64,000 nucleotides of DNA from Lumbricus rubellus. Taxonomy: Eukaryota > Annelida > Clitellata > Crassiclitellata > Lumbricidae. Location: NCBI GenBank assembly GCA_945859605.1, contig OX243814.1:39311877-39375876 (forward strand). The letters run 5' to 3'. Positions 50,611 to 62,593 of the stretch are shown here, piece by piece. Position 1 is the first letter of the stretch; each line of letters begins with the position of its first letter. Under the pieces are notes generated by a model. The model searched no databases and was not told the origin of the DNA. It was given only the letters and a program-made list of their open reading frames with translations. The position numbers were made by a program, and so were the translations under genes.

Positions 50611-51539
50611 AAGCTGGTCGACTGCACAGTGTAAGAATTGTGAAAAAAAACTTTGGGGAGGAGTTGGACCATTATCCACTTGGAATTGGGGTGTGAAAAA
50701 CAGACTTTACTATGGGGCTCTAATAAAGACTGGAGGGTTGAAACCCAACCCTCCAAAACCTCCCGGAAATTTTCACCCTAGGCCGACACCCACTCCAGAA
50801 ATGAGGACAGGAAGACGGTCTACTATTTCTTTACTGCAGATATCTTCCAACAACTTCCCATCCCAGTGAACTGCTAGAGAAATTCCATGGTTGAGATTCA
50901 GCTTTCAAGTTTTCAGCAATTTTCTGCCGACTCTTTATATGCTGCTTACGAATTGAAAAGCAATTGAGATTGAACTCTGTGGGATTATTGCCAAAGCATT
51001 GAAGTGTGAAAGAGAGTAGGCCTACAAGTGTTGATTTTCTATTACTCACTTTCCGCATTGCATTATCAAAACTTAGACCTATTGCCAACTTTGTGTTACT
51101 TTTGAAAATAGAGAGATTATGCAATATACTGATATACATGACAAGTCAAAATGAAGCGAAATTGCCGCCAAAAGATACAGTGGCTGTTAATGGAACTTAA
51201 TGCGTTATAGAATTTTTTTAAATAAAATAAGTAAGTAAGTGACAATTATGATGTTGGGGGATGTTAATAAAATATGCAAGCAGTTGTCTATCAAATTCTA
51301 TCATAGCCATTTACATGGTTGGAAAGCATAATAATGAAAAATAATTAAGCATATTGTACCACAAAGCCTAAATTAATTCTAAGCTTGAACTTTAACCTCT
51401 GGTAGCGACCCCTAGATGTCCTTGGATTATCTCCAAAAAAATTCTCAAATTTTTTCTCATCAATAGAAACCAACTTTGAGGGTGCCCCGTTATAAAATCA
51501 GACTTTTAAAAATAAGGACCACACTAATGTATGTATGTA

Positions 51540-52544
51540 AAAATAATATAGTCGATGCCAATTTATCAAACGATAATTAACATAGTAATGATAGAAATTG
51601 AATACACTAGTATTTGTATAAAAAATATTCAATAGGCAAGGGATGCGCTTCATCCATGGACCGCATGCCACTGAGCGTTAAGAGAATGATTATATTATGA
51701 GTAAGCCTAGTTCTATATCCTTGATTTGCTTTTTTGTCCATAATATCAGCAGCTGAACGCTTTCGGCGGCTATAATCAGCTCGACGAATTTCAAAATTAA
51801 AATGATAATCATATGCCATCTTTTGAGATTTAGGCGTAAGATATAGGCTTATGTCTTACCAACGGCAGTCGGCTTATTCGCGAATGATAAAACTGCTTGT
51901 TTAAGCCGTTTTGACGGCGGACCACTCGAAATATTTTTTTATTTACCAATTTCTATTTACGTAAATTTTGTCTGTACATGAACTTTGTGAATGACGTCAC
52001 AGCAAAAGTCATTGGTCACGTGGGCAACGTCTGCTAGCAACTCAGGTAAGTAGGTAAGAGAGCTCCATTCTGCCGGTCCAGCTAGGCCTACTTCAAACAT
52101 CCTCTTCCCAAATTGCAATTATATTAGTTTTAGGTCAGTTTAGTTTGAGAACATTTGCTGAGGTTTAGGGGAGGGCGTACGCTGGCTCCGCCCCCTCTAA
52201 ATCCGCGCCTGCAAGTGGAGGAGAAGGATTCTAGTGGCTGAGGGAATAATTCTAGCCTAAAGGGAAAGAGGAAGAAAAAGATCATGTCATTCTAGATGGA
52301 ATGTATGGCAATTGCTTGTGCTAAGTAATTTGTTTTTCCTGACCGGAAGAGCTGAAACTAAATTTTAAAAATTTGAGAAAATAGGTAATACATGTAGGCT
52401 ACCTAACTATTTGATCACAACTCAAACCGATATTTCTGCGTAAACGTTCATCAGAAGCTAAATTATATTCGCTATAGGACCCACCAGATATTGATGATGA
52501 ATTGAGAAATGTAAGTATAAGTGAAGATGCCAGTAATCCTAATT
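51540..52544. other. Gene-free stretch
   Basis: No supported gene or structured repeat. A transposon-end-like CCGCCCCCTCTAAATCCGCGCCTGCA lies near 52190. Confidence 0.4.
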
Positions 52545-52990
52545 GTAATCATGTATTTTATATAGCACCACTTCAAAGAGAAACTTCTCAGAGGCGCTCC
52601 CGACTTGACAACACCAAACCAAAATCAAGAAGAAGGGTTTAAAAGCACTTCTTGAAGTGGGGCAAAGAAACACACACAAGCTCATAAATTAGGCTGATAG
52701 GTAACTTATTCCAGAAAGATGAACCAACCATGATGAAAGCCTTGCACCAGAGTACTACTGCAGTTTATGCTAATCGAACCAGATGGAAGTTTGCCTCAGG
52801 ACACTGCAGCTGGGTGTAGCAAAAACGCGAAAGAGTTCCATCATTCTGTATAGTTTGGAAGGGCTCTAAACTGTCGATGAAGAATACTAACAAAGTAGAC
52901 TTCCAGCAGTGCTGTGAAGTGTCCAAGAAAACTGGTTCTATGAAGCATTCGGAACCAGAACGGGAGCATAGCTTGCAGTGTCTCAAATAC
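52545..52990 (+). repeat. Dispersed TATATAGCGCC repeat, copy 3
   Basis: ATTTTATATAGCACCACTTC and CTTCTCAGAGGCGCTCCC mirror copy 1, followed by a longer body containing TTATTCCAGAAAGATGAACC and CTTGCACCAGAGTACT. It is the longest of the three copies. Confidence 0.6.
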
Positions 52991-53219
52991 CACTGCCATA
53001 TTGTTTGATGGCCAGAAACAAAAACATGATTTCTTGTTTCATGTTGATCGTTGATTAATCGTGAATTCCAAGTTATGATATCTTAGATCAAACCAATAAA
53101 TCTAGGGGTCTTAACTACATTGATGACTTAGCAGTCCATGTTACAAAAGAGCTTGGTAGCCTGAGGGTTAAAGATATCATAAATAACACTAAACAAAATT
53201 CCAGCTCTCATGAACTTAC

Positions 53220-53566
53220 TGCTTGGTGTATTAGTTGTGTCATTTGTATATGTCCAGTCGTACGAATATTCTGGTATATTTGTTGCTGCTGTTGGTAAAA
53301 ACGTGGTCGTCCATTGGCGTTGAATCTAGTTTTACACACATACTTCGACATTGTCTCTCTACGTGGGACAGTCAACGTAGAAACAACGGTGAATTTATTT
53401 GTGCTGCTGCTAACTCCATCAATCACGAGTTTCGCTTTATTTTCCATTTTTCCGATTGCTTCTCTCCATTCCATAACTGGAGGCCAGTTACCAGCATATC
53501 CTATCCGACATTCCATCTTAAGGCTATCAGCAATACCATTTACTAGAATACATGCTGGATCGGACT
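53220..53566 (-). pseudogene. IgSF receptor B, exon 3: second Ig domain with a frameshift
   Basis: The acceptor GTGTTTCAG precedes 53566 and the donor CAAGCA|GTAAGT follows 53220. The exon reads ESDPACILV, then an Ig domain with MECRIGYAGNWPP, VMEW and YVCKTRFNANGRP. Just after this a net frame change near 53285-53305 (extra CAACAG/CAG-like bases relative to receptor C) turns the stalk, which in the other frame still reads TNIPEYSYDWTYT, into Gln-rich nonsense. The exon is 347 nt against 348 in receptor C, so its end is no longer phase 1. It is a pseudogene unless the indel is an assembly error. No TM or tail exon was found downstream. Confidence 0.7.
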
Positions 53567-53852
53567 CTGAAACACAATTTTAAGTTTTTTAAATCATCAA
53601 AGTGTAGACCTAAATAATTCATTTATATTTAAATAGGCCTATGATTTGACCACGACATTGTTTGAAATCTAGATCCTTTACATAGACGATTTATCGATTA
53701 GGCTAATCTCTACTCAAATCATATAAATGTATAGTGGCTATTAGTGTAGATCTACGCCACCGAAGTCCCAAATGACAGATTGTGTAAAAACTTTCGTGAA
53801 GTCGCATAAGTAGATATTACATCAGATTAGGCAAGAAGGAAATGATTCTTAC

Positions 53853-54167
53853 CCAAGACTATGAGTTCAGCACTGGCGTTCGTAGCTCCTGGTTCGTCAC
53901 AGATATATGTTCCTGCGGTTGTGTTGTAAGCTTTTATTCTTAGATCAAACTGTCCTTCGACTGAATTATTTATAGCATACAGTCTGCTGGCAACATCTTT
54001 AACAAATCTGTTACCTGAGTAGATTGTCACGACCGTTTTGTTTTCAGGGAATTGTGTTCGCCACAATAATCTAGTTCCATTTACATTAGTTCTGCATTTT
54101 AAGACATCTTCACTGCCTTCATAAACTGCCGTGTTCTTTGGAGTAACTGTCAATTTTCCACTGCAAA
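53853..54167 (-). CDS. IgSF receptor B, exon 2: first (V-like) Ig domain
   Basis: A 315-nt phase 1-1 exon (105 residues) between the acceptor TGTGTGACAG and the donor TTGG|GTAAGAATC. It has Cys in VLKCRTN, Trp in RLLWRTQF, the V-set-like TTAGTYICDEPG and a closing SAELIVLG. It is about 90% identical to the same exon of receptor C by eye, showing a recent tandem duplication, whereas the second Ig domains are clearly more diverged. The exon itself is intact. Confidence 0.78.
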
Positions 54168-55468
54168 CTGTCACACAAAAGAACTTAGGACCACGCTCCA
54201 GCGTTTAAACTGTTTGGTTTAGCTTCAAGTGGGCCTTCAATTTGGATGGTGTGATGTTTGCAACCAATTGAGGAAAACACAATGGGGTTTGAATATAAAA
54301 GTTATGGAAACTCACAGCCCCAAAACATATTCTCCAATTAAATAAATGAAGATATTGTGTTCAATCCAGTTCTTCAGTTATTTTCATATTTACAATTTAA
54401 GAATAATTGCATCATGTCAGAAAAATTGTATTGTGGACGACGTAATGAAAAACGACGTTCACGATGATCGGGACACAAGCTTATAATAATTATTATTTAT
54501 AATAGATTGCTAACGTCAACACAGACAGTTTTTTCGGGCATGTCGCTCAGACATTTTGGTGGAGGCTGGAGATCTCTCCGGATAACTAGACCTACATGGG
54601 CAACAATGAAGTAACTAGGACTGAAGTAGACAATGCGGTATTAAATGCCTGCACAGCTAACTAACTTGCCATAATGTGAGAAATATCTGACTAAGCCTAC
54701 CATGAAATTCGGTCTTCAACAACAAGAAGACGACGGTATTTAGGCATCGCTATCGGGTGTTTGTAAATGTAGCTACTAAAACGCATGTGGGTGTTTTCCT
54801 TCTTAGAATTTCTTCAGAATCAATACCGCTTTAATTATGTTTCTTCGCCAAATCACAGGATTAGGTTTCAACGTAGGCTAATATTTGAAACTATGGCGTT
54901 ATCATAATTTATACCAATATCGTAGCGCTGAGGCGCACACCAGGCGCCAGAATGTGATGGCGTTTTGATCCGAGGGCGGTCACCCAATAGAGTTTGATCT
55001 TGGAAACGTCGGTCTTACCTTCACCGTGTCTACCAATGCTATAAAATGCACCGATACCAAGTTGCCTTCCACTGACAATAATCATTTGTGATCATGCAAC
55101 GGTTTAGTGACTTTAGTCTAACATGGAATAGCTTTAGAATGTTACCCAATGACTTTCATGTCGCCACCATTAGGCTATATCAAAATGATATCAAAATGTA
55201 TTACGAAACCAATATATGCCAAGAAAGCTGACAAAAAGAAGGCTTTCTTACTCCAAATCGAAAAGATAAGTTTAAAACCGTAGGCCTCTCCGCCCTCTCG
55301 AAATACAATCTACGAAAGCTTTTTGCTTTGCCCCAAACGTTCTTCTCTTGTGGATAACATAAATTAGGCTATTCTTAGCAAAACGACATAAAATTGAAAC
55401 GGCATATTTAGACAGTTTTGCCCGTCTTCTAATCACATTATGATAGGCCTAATATTCTTAAAACTCAC
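54168..55468. other. Intron 1 of receptor B
   Basis: About 1.3 kb without coding signals. The part next to the Ig exon (GTGTGATGTTTGCAACCAAT) resembles the corresponding intron of receptor C, showing that the duplication included introns. Confidence 0.5.
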
Positions 55469-55508
55469 CTGTTGCGCAAAATGCAAATATAAAAATGAAA
55501 CGAACCAT
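55469..55508 (-). CDS. IgSF receptor B, candidate exon 1: short signal peptide
   Basis: The ATG at 55508 opens MVRFIFIFAFCAT plus one base before the donor G|GTGAGTTTT, phase 1, which joins in frame to VCSGKLTV of the first Ig exon. The hydrophobic core is short but plausible for secretion. A competing leader exon lies at 56394-56490. Confidence 0.55.
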
Positions 55509-56393
55509 GATTGTCTACGTAAAATTAATGTGATCTGTAATCCTAAAGCAAAACGCAAATTGAGATCTGATTGAAACCTTTGTGAAACTGCAAAATGTCT
55601 TTTAACAATTATCATGGTCGAGAGTCAACATCATCTGTATTAAATACAGTTCTCCAGGGAAAGCCAAAAAGGAAAAAGTATGGTTCATTAAATATCGACT
55701 CGAGTTCGGCTTAACAGAAAGCGGACCCTTGTGTAGGTCAAATATTGCTATTAATAGGCCTATGTTTTCATAAACCGGTTGTAAGCTTATAATATGTAGC
55801 CTATTTATAATAGATTGCTAACGTCAACACAGCAGCTAGCCTGCAAATATTGAACGGAATCTATATTACACAGATTCGCTGCCATAAAATTATCCTCTCA
55901 GTAGGCTTAATCTAAAAACCCGACATCAGTGGTGAACTATGCAATAAGCCTATTTAGTGGACACTATCAGGGAAAACCGGCCCAGTGGCCTAGCTATTTC
56001 GCGTCCCTGATGTATCCTACCATGAAATTGGCAATGGCACCTTTCCCTCGTTTAGTTGGTTCACATTTTCATAATAGACCAAACCGAATGTCAATTTGAA
56101 TTTCACTTAAATGAAATAATGAAAATACAGACAAGAAGACCAATAGTCTCCTCCTGTCTTGAATTATACAACAGCTCTTTAGTCTGTTGGTGCGAAGAAA
56201 TTAGCCTAGTTAAAAACCCAAAAAGCAGTTTTAAAATAGGTGTCAATTTGTCTGTGTGGAGAATTGGCGAGGGGAGATAGTTTTGGGCCGATGAATACTT
56301 GAATAGTCACCACCACTATTTGAGAAAAGGTTACGCACATGCGGAATTGCCTGTTTATTACATTTCTAAAAGAAGTGCCTGGACACCCCTTAC
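55509..56393. other. Gene-free stretch upstream of receptor B
   Basis: No coding region is recognised. The stretch separates the two candidate leader exons. Confidence 0.4.
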
Positions 56394-56490
56394 CTTTGCA
56401 GACTATGCTAGCCAATAAGTAGCAGGACGGCGTTAAGATTGTAAAATAAGTGCACAGGGCGAAAAATTTGAATTTTCTGTTAGCTGCCAT
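56394..56490 (-). CDS. Alternative leader exon for receptor B, start codon in SINE DNA
   Basis: The minus strand gives MAANRKFKFFALCTYF...LLASIVCK plus one base before the donor AAAG|GTAAGG, again phase 1 and again a basic start with a hydrophobic core. The first dozen codons are antisense to the truncated SINE copy beginning at about 56452. It could be a real alternative first exon, a relic of another gene copy, or coincidence. Confidence 0.3.
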
Positions 56491-56738
56491 TGGCGCTTTC
56501 TGTTGTGTTGTTGGCCTCGGGTTCTGCTGAAAATAAGATAGCCCCTCCCACTTCTGACCTGGCCCATCCAGGAGTGATCCAACACTTAGGCCATAGTGTT
56601 AAGCTACCGAACCCACTGCTGTAAAGCCGACCTGCGTGTCGTGCTATAGTGGGCCGTATTTCGTATAAACTGTACCAGGTACCTGTAATCATTCTGCGGT
56701 TTGTCAGATTGAATGTTAATAAACGAATATTATATATT
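56452..56738 (+). repeat. SINE family 1, 5'-truncated copy
   Basis: It starts at GCACAGGGC and follows the body of 34861-35214 (GTTAGCTGCCATTGGCGC, AGCCCCTCCCACTTCTG, GGGCCGTATTTCGTATAAAC) to ATAAACGAATATTATATATT. The tRNA head is missing. Confidence 0.8.
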
Positions 56739-57795
56739 ATGTCAATCAATATACAATACATGTAGGCCTAATTCTTACACTATGTCGCTTGGCAGTTCTT
56801 ATAACCTCAGAAATTATCTGGAATCACATTGTCCATTCAATAGTTAGGCCTACGTTGGGTAGAGCAGCTCATTCAGGACTCACACAATTCTTCAGCAGGC
56901 TAATTTACACGCACAAAAAGCAATGAGTGCAATTATACGTATGCAAAGTTCTTCACATGCACGCATAGACGACACAAGTCACTCAGAAACACACGGCTAA
57001 CTCGCACTCATCTAAAACGTAAGCATACTCATAAATCGAAAAATCGTCCACTTTGCCACTTCTGATCGCCGAATTGTCTCAATGTTCCATCACTGGGCCT
57101 GCGCGAAGTAGGCCTAATTCAGAAACCATGAACACAATCCGCTCGTGCAACATTTCTTTATGAATTTCTTCACACAGTGCATAATGATACGCCTAAAATT
57201 TAATCTACAGTCAACGATTTGCAGTAGTATTATTTTTTTCATTTGACGTAGGTTACCGTAATTATAGTGCTACATTATGTTGGACTTAGCAGACGACCCT
57301 CAAGTACAAAGGGGTGCAGCATACATGGAAGCACGTCTATTCGTCTAATACTGATGAATGATGATTAGGCCTACCAATCTTAAACTTGATAGGCCTATTC
57401 TTGATTAAATATGAATATTGGATGAGCAACAATATCGTTGGACTTGTCGAAGGAACTGTCAGAAATCTAGCGGGCCAGGTAAGTCTGCGTGGAATGTGAC
57501 ATTAGAGAAATATCCATAAACAACGCTGAAGTTGATCGGCGTGTCAATAGTCTTGATTGTTTTTACCAATTCGTTCAGTCAGTCTACACAAGTTTAGATG
57601 ACGATGAAGACATCATTGATGATAACTATGATGTTGACGACGACAATGGTAAAGACGATGAAGGCGGTGATCATGAATAAAATGGAAATAACTTTAAAAG
57701 CTGCTTCATATAATTATCAAAAAAACGTAACAGTGGAATAGGCCTATAATAATTGCGTTGCCTTCGATGATGCATATTTCTGTCATTGCGATTTC
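56739..57795. other. Gene-free stretch downstream of receptor C
   Basis: No coding region is supported. An acidic plus-strand frame at 57489-57680 comes from GAT/GAC triplets and is not believed. Confidence 0.4.
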
Positions 57796-58391
57796 TTAGT
57801 TTTTGTCGACCGGTGTTATGACGAGACAAGCGTAGACAGGCGGAGGAAGTGGAATGCGCTCTGTAAGATCCTCATAATTCCCTTTGCGTTTTGGAGAAGC
57901 AATAGAGAATGATTGACTTGTGGCATTGTTTGGGACTTTTGCTGCAAGTTCTTGGCGGTTAATTGTTGGAATTGGTGGCAACAAGAGCGCTTTTGTCTGT
58001 GGCAACGATCCAGCAGTTAAGCTTACATTGATGTATGGAGCAGCTGTTAACTGTTCAGGGTCTTCATCCCTTGGAGGCGTATCCACGCGTCCTCTCGAAG
58101 CTGCATTGCTATGCACTGATGTCTGGCGCTTAACATGCACTGCTTCATTGGCTGTTACTGAAGGAACGTGAAGAACAATTGTAGGAGATTCAATGTCAAC
58201 AGTCTCTTTGTTTAAATGTCCAGGCAACTCAACAGCATCAGCATCATTGTCAAGAAGTATTTCTAAATAGTCTGGTCTGACTATAATTCCTGTCCTTGTC
58301 GCTGGTAATTCTGCTGGATCTGAGATTTCAGGCTCAGCGTCATCATCGGTGCTGATCCTATTCCTGCGCAGCTGATTCAACTGTTTCGAAT
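57796..58391 (-). CDS. IgSF receptor C, exon 5: cytoplasmic tail
   Basis: The acceptor AATATTTTAG precedes 58391 (phase 1) and the stop is at 57796-57798; 596 nt plus the split base give a tail of about 198 residues. It is acidic and Ser/Pro-rich, with four tyrosine motifs: DYLEI (tail residue 42), PYINV (120, a YxN Grb2-type site), NYEDL (173) and VYACL (187) preceded by PLPPP. The last two are 14 residues apart, a little wider than a classical ITAM. The tail implies signalling capacity that receptor A lacks. No kinase or TIR domain is seen. Confidence 0.72.
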
Positions 58392-58808
58392 CTAAAATAT
58401 TATTAGTAAGGCGTCAATTCACATCGGTTTAGAATGTTGCCGATTGGTTATTCGCTGTGTTCAACGTTATTTTTATGTATATTTATGTAGATGCATATGA
58501 ATTTAATTATTTATTTATTTACTGACCAATCAACTTCACACAGAATGAATGCTTCCTCACTATATAGGCCTATGCATCGACCACTTTTGAGAACCATGCT
58601 GTTAAATTTATTTATTGACCAATCAACTTGATTGTTATGTTTTGTTCGGTCGGCTTGGGTTCGCCCAGCTCAAAACTATTTTGAAGAGTCGTTGTGTATA
58701 TAGGAGACTATTATACAATCAAAAGTTTGTGCATTTAAATATTTATATTTTAATTGTGTCCTATTCGGATATCTCAGCGCAACTTTATGATTAATTAACC
58801 TGAATATT

Positions 58809-59653
58809 CATGGGCGCCCGCACATAGGGGCAAGGGGGGGCACTTGCCCCCCCTGGAAAATGGACATCTATTTTTTTCTAACTATTACTTTGAGTCTTCA
58901 TCAAATTTCTTCACATTAAGGCACTAATTAGACCTATACAAATAATACACGCAGTGAGAGTCAGAAATATATATGTTTAGAAATCTCAATAAAAATAAAA
59001 ATGCCTTTAATTTTCTGCCTTCCATTTTCTAGCTCTTGCTAAAAAATGTAGCAATGAACATAGGTTTCTAACCCTCCAGCGGGCGCCCATGCAAATATAG
59101 CTTTCTCAATTGGAACCTGGCATGGCTGTAATGCAAGCTTTCACAACCGCACACAAATTATTTATCAATGAACTACACTAAAACATTATGTGCAAAATTC
59201 TCAACAGGACACTGAAATTACGTTAGGAGACCTGCTTATTCCCCAACTGATACTGTTTTTTTTGTTCATTTATTCATTCATTCTATGGACATATATAACA
59301 CCCCGTCAGGTGGCACTTTTTAACATCAACTACAAATTTCTTTGCACTAAGGAAGCTGTTGATATCAAAAATGATATTGTAATATTTCAGTTTTAATCAC
59401 ATAATAGCAACATTTGCTCTGATCAAGAACTTGCATCAAGATGCCTGATCCTCACAGGGATCATCTATCAGTTCATAGATGTTACAGATATACAATATGA
59501 AACTGAGAAATTTGCATGAAGAAACTCTTTGAAAAATGCTCATGTTCTTAATTTTCAGCGTTGCATTTTTCAACCTATTGCAACAACAAAATTTAACGTT
59601 GACCATTGAAATTTTTTGCCCCCCCCCTGCGAAAATTTCTGCGGGCGCCCATG
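58809..59653. mobile_element. Element with CATGGGCGCCCGCA ends and 8-bp duplication
   Basis: The termini CATGGGCGCCCGCA and TGCGGGCGCCCATG are perfect inverted repeats. The flanks TGAATATT (58801-58808 and 59654-59661) are identical, as for hAT transposition. It is 845 bp without transposase. An internal CGGGCGCCCATG near 59082 may mark a nested or duplicated end. Confidence 0.85.
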
Positions 59654-60360
59654 TGAATATTGGAAAGTTTCTGTTAACCCAATGGAATATGTCCGAAGGA
59701 ATGAAGTTCTGGAAATTGAAAGCTTATGTTAGAAAGGGTATATATAAAATATAAATTCTCGAGTAGCCCCTTGAGCCTCTAATGTCAGCGGCATATTTAT
59801 TATTATATTTTTGCTGGCATTAGAGTTATTCGAAATAAAATACTTAATTTAGCTCATTGTTATTCAGTGTTTTCCCTAAAAATGTAGTGTTATTTGCAGG
59901 CTGATTAAAATATAACTGCGTCAAACAAAGTTAAACTGTAGTAGCCTACAAGTCATAACAAACTCCAATTATTTTTCTTTTCCTGTTTTCGCTATTCCAT
60001 TTTGTTGTTCCTTTTATTCTGTTTTTCTGTATTTTACATCCATTGTTACATAGGCCTAATATGCACTCAACGTCACAATGACCAAAAGGCTTACCAACTC
60101 TGTTCCTGCAAAGAATAATTACTCACAACAATTTACAGCTAGGCCTATAACAATAAATTAATAATTGAGTGCAAACAACTGGGCATAATCGATGCTATTA
60201 CTGATAGCAAACTGCACATGACTTCTATAACTGTCACAAAAAAGAAAGCGCAATTGTATCTATAATTATTATTATTATGAAATCGACTGCCATTTCCTCT
60301 CATGAGCTTTATTATTATAGATGGAAAAGAGTCTGCATTAGGCCTACTAAGAAACATACA

Positions 60361-60893
60361 CCGTGATTAAAAAAAACTAAACCAAACTATTTTTCATATA
60401 GCCTATCTCTAATGCCTGATAACATATCTCGCTCAAATTTTCGAAATATTTAGAGAATTGGACCAACAATATTATGATTCCAAAATTTCATGAGATAAAG
60501 TTGAACGGATAAAAAGATATGTATCGTTCAACTTCATATGCCGAAATTTCAGTTTACAAGCAGTTTTCTGTCAGATTCAATAAAAAGTAAGCTAAACTGT
60601 TTTTCTTATATCTCCAATTCCTAATAACTAATCATACAACAATTTTCCAGATATTTAGCGAATTGAATCACGAATAGGATTCCAAAATATCATATCATAA
60701 ATTTGAACCAATAGAAAAATATGGATATTTCATCTTCATATCCAGAAATTTCGGTTTTCAGCAAGTCTGTTATGGTATTCTTGGTCCAATTCTCTAAATA
60801 TTTGGAAATTTTTGGCGTGATAATAAATCATGTCATCAGGCATTAGGGATATATGAAAAACAGTTAGTCTTAGTTTTTTAGTTTGAATCACGG
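60361..60893. mobile_element. Foldback MITE, CCGTGATT...AATCACGG ends
   Basis: Left CCGTGATTAAAAAAAACTAA and TCTAATGCCTGATAACAT, right ATGTCATCAGGCATTAGGGA and TTTTTTAGTTTGAATCACGG, are inverted relatives. The interior contains two related copies of a roughly 190-bp segment (ATTCCAAAAT..., CGAAATTTC...). No transposase is present. Confidence 0.65.
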
Positions 60894-61208
60894 TATTGCT
60901 TTACACTTTTGGATTGAAAAAGCTAAGCAGCTCATTCCGCCATCCCACGTAGGGTATTTGATAGGACGTTGCAACTTGACATAAGAAACATTTGAACATG
61001 GTGAAATTTTTTACAATTATTATATACATGTATAGGCCTACGTGGTGTGAATAAATGAGGTGCCACACTGCCACTAGGTCGTTGTCAATGGATTTAGAGA
61101 ACTAAAGGGACTAACGGGACTAACGGGCCTAACACTAACGTATTAATACAGAACGACATATCATAATATATGTCATCATAAACTAATGTTTTAATAGATT
61201 AAGCTTAC

Positions 61209-61394
61209 CTCTACGATATATGTTTCTTAGTAGTGCAACCAATATGGCAATTCCTGTTACGAGAAAAGCTGCCGCTAGGGCATAAATTATCGGAACAATG
61301 TCAAAGTGGCTGGTTTGCGTTAATTGTCCAATATAGGTTGTCATCTCCAATGAAATCCGTTCGCTTGTGGAAATTGATACAAGGCTTGATGTTC
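61209..61394 (-). CDS. IgSF receptor C, exon 4: stalk and transmembrane helix
   Basis: A 186-nt phase 1-1 exon between the acceptor TATCCTACAG and the donor AGAG|GTAAGC. It encodes a Ser/Thr-rich stalk (TSSLVSISTSERISLEMTT) and the membrane helix IVPIIYALAAAFLVTGIAIL followed by basic LLRNIYRR, the stop-transfer signal of a type I membrane protein. It joins in frame to the tail exon (RR|DSKQ). Confidence 0.78.
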
Positions 61395-62593
61395 CTGTAG
61401 GATAAAACACGACGTGTCTCTGGAAAAAGCATTTTAAAGTGAAAGCCATTAAGTAGTTACTAATTGTGTCATAGCTAGCTACTTCGAGCAATTGCATGAA
61501 CTTAATTTTGCTTTTAACATAAGCCTAAACCACCACTTAGCTGCTTATATGGACACGTCAGAAACGCATTTCAATCAAATTGAACGACTAGTTACAAACA
61601 GGCCTAATAACAACATTTGCACTGTTATTTTCTCTGATGCAAAATCGAAAATCTGTGAAATGGTAGGCCTATTTCACAAATCTGCCATATTGATTTCACA
61701 ACAATCAAGCCGATGGCCTAATTCCCAGTTGCAAAAATGGTCATGTCCAGCCATACATGTAGATACGTACTTTTAATCTTTACCAAAGTATATTTAAGCT
61801 TAATCTTTAGTTTTAAATTTAATCTGGCTGTGATTGCTGACTTTGGACTACCAATGTTATGCCTTTAATTTGCATGTATTTAATTTGGGGGTGGGGGGGT
61901 CCATAGCTGAGTTGAGAGAGCGCTGGTCGTTAAACTGAGAGTCATCCACGCAACCCGGGTTCGAGCCTCACACAGGGCAATAATTTATAAAAGTTTATGT
62001 TAGCTCCCAGTGGCGCTTTGCTGCTGTGTTGCTTGACTCGGGTTCTGATGAAAATAAGATAGCCCCTCCCACTTCTGGCTTGGCCTAACCAGGAGTGATC
62101 CAGCACTTAGGCCGCTAGTGTTGAGCTACCGAACCCACTGAGCACTGTAAAGCCGACTTGCGTGTCGTGCTATTATAGTGGGCCGTATTTTGTATAACCT
62201 GTATCTGTAATCATTCTGCGGTCTGTCAGATTGAATCATCAAACGAATATTATTATCAAATATAGGAACATATGTCTAGGGGCCTACTCTCATGGCCTAA
62301 CCAATCCGTCTGAAAAGGGAAGCGGTACTAATGTTCGTGGCATTTCTACCAAATGACCAATGCATCTTGTGCACATGTAATTCGCCGTGAAAACCTGTGA
62401 ACAGAGGAAGTCAACGTTTGTCGACAATTATATCACAATAATGTACGTTTTATTCCATTTTCAATGTTGAATATGAAGTGCAACTGCTTCAAACTTGAAG
62501 AAACGATTGAAGCTGAGGTCCAGATGTTCTTTTAAAGCAACCATAAAATTAATGACACTGAACCAAATTCCAAGTAGGCCTACATTAACTTAC
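61395..62593. other. Intron 3 of receptor C with a SINE
   Basis: Only the SINE at 61897-62253 is recognised; no exon-like segment is in phase. Confidence 0.55.
61897..62253 (+). repeat. SINE family 1, full-length copy 2
   Basis: The head has TAGCTGAGTTGAGAGAGCGC and B box GGGTTCGAGCC, a better match to the consensus than the copy at 34861. The body and end are as in that copy, with small indels. Confidence 0.8.

Larger units (their letters stand above)
49582..51527. mobile_element. Foldback element 2, TTAGTGTGGTCCTTA ends
   Basis: Ends TTAGTGTGGTCCTTA/TAAGGACCACACTAA. Subterminal blocks match when inverted (GAGGCACCCTC with GAGGGTGCCCC; TAGGGGTTGCTACCGG with CGGT/CTGGTAGCGACCCCTA). The arms are about 150 bp and more diverged than in element 1. 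The interior carries a LINE fragment. Both outer flanks are TATG repeats. Confidence 0.7.
58392..61208. other. Intron 4 of receptor C
   Basis: It holds a hAT-type element (58809-59653) and a foldback MITE (60361-60893). No other exon is recognised. Confidence 0.55.

Noticed and set aside
57489..57680. Acidic 63-codon plus-strand frame
   Set aside because: Driven by GAT/GAC triplets. No start context or homology.
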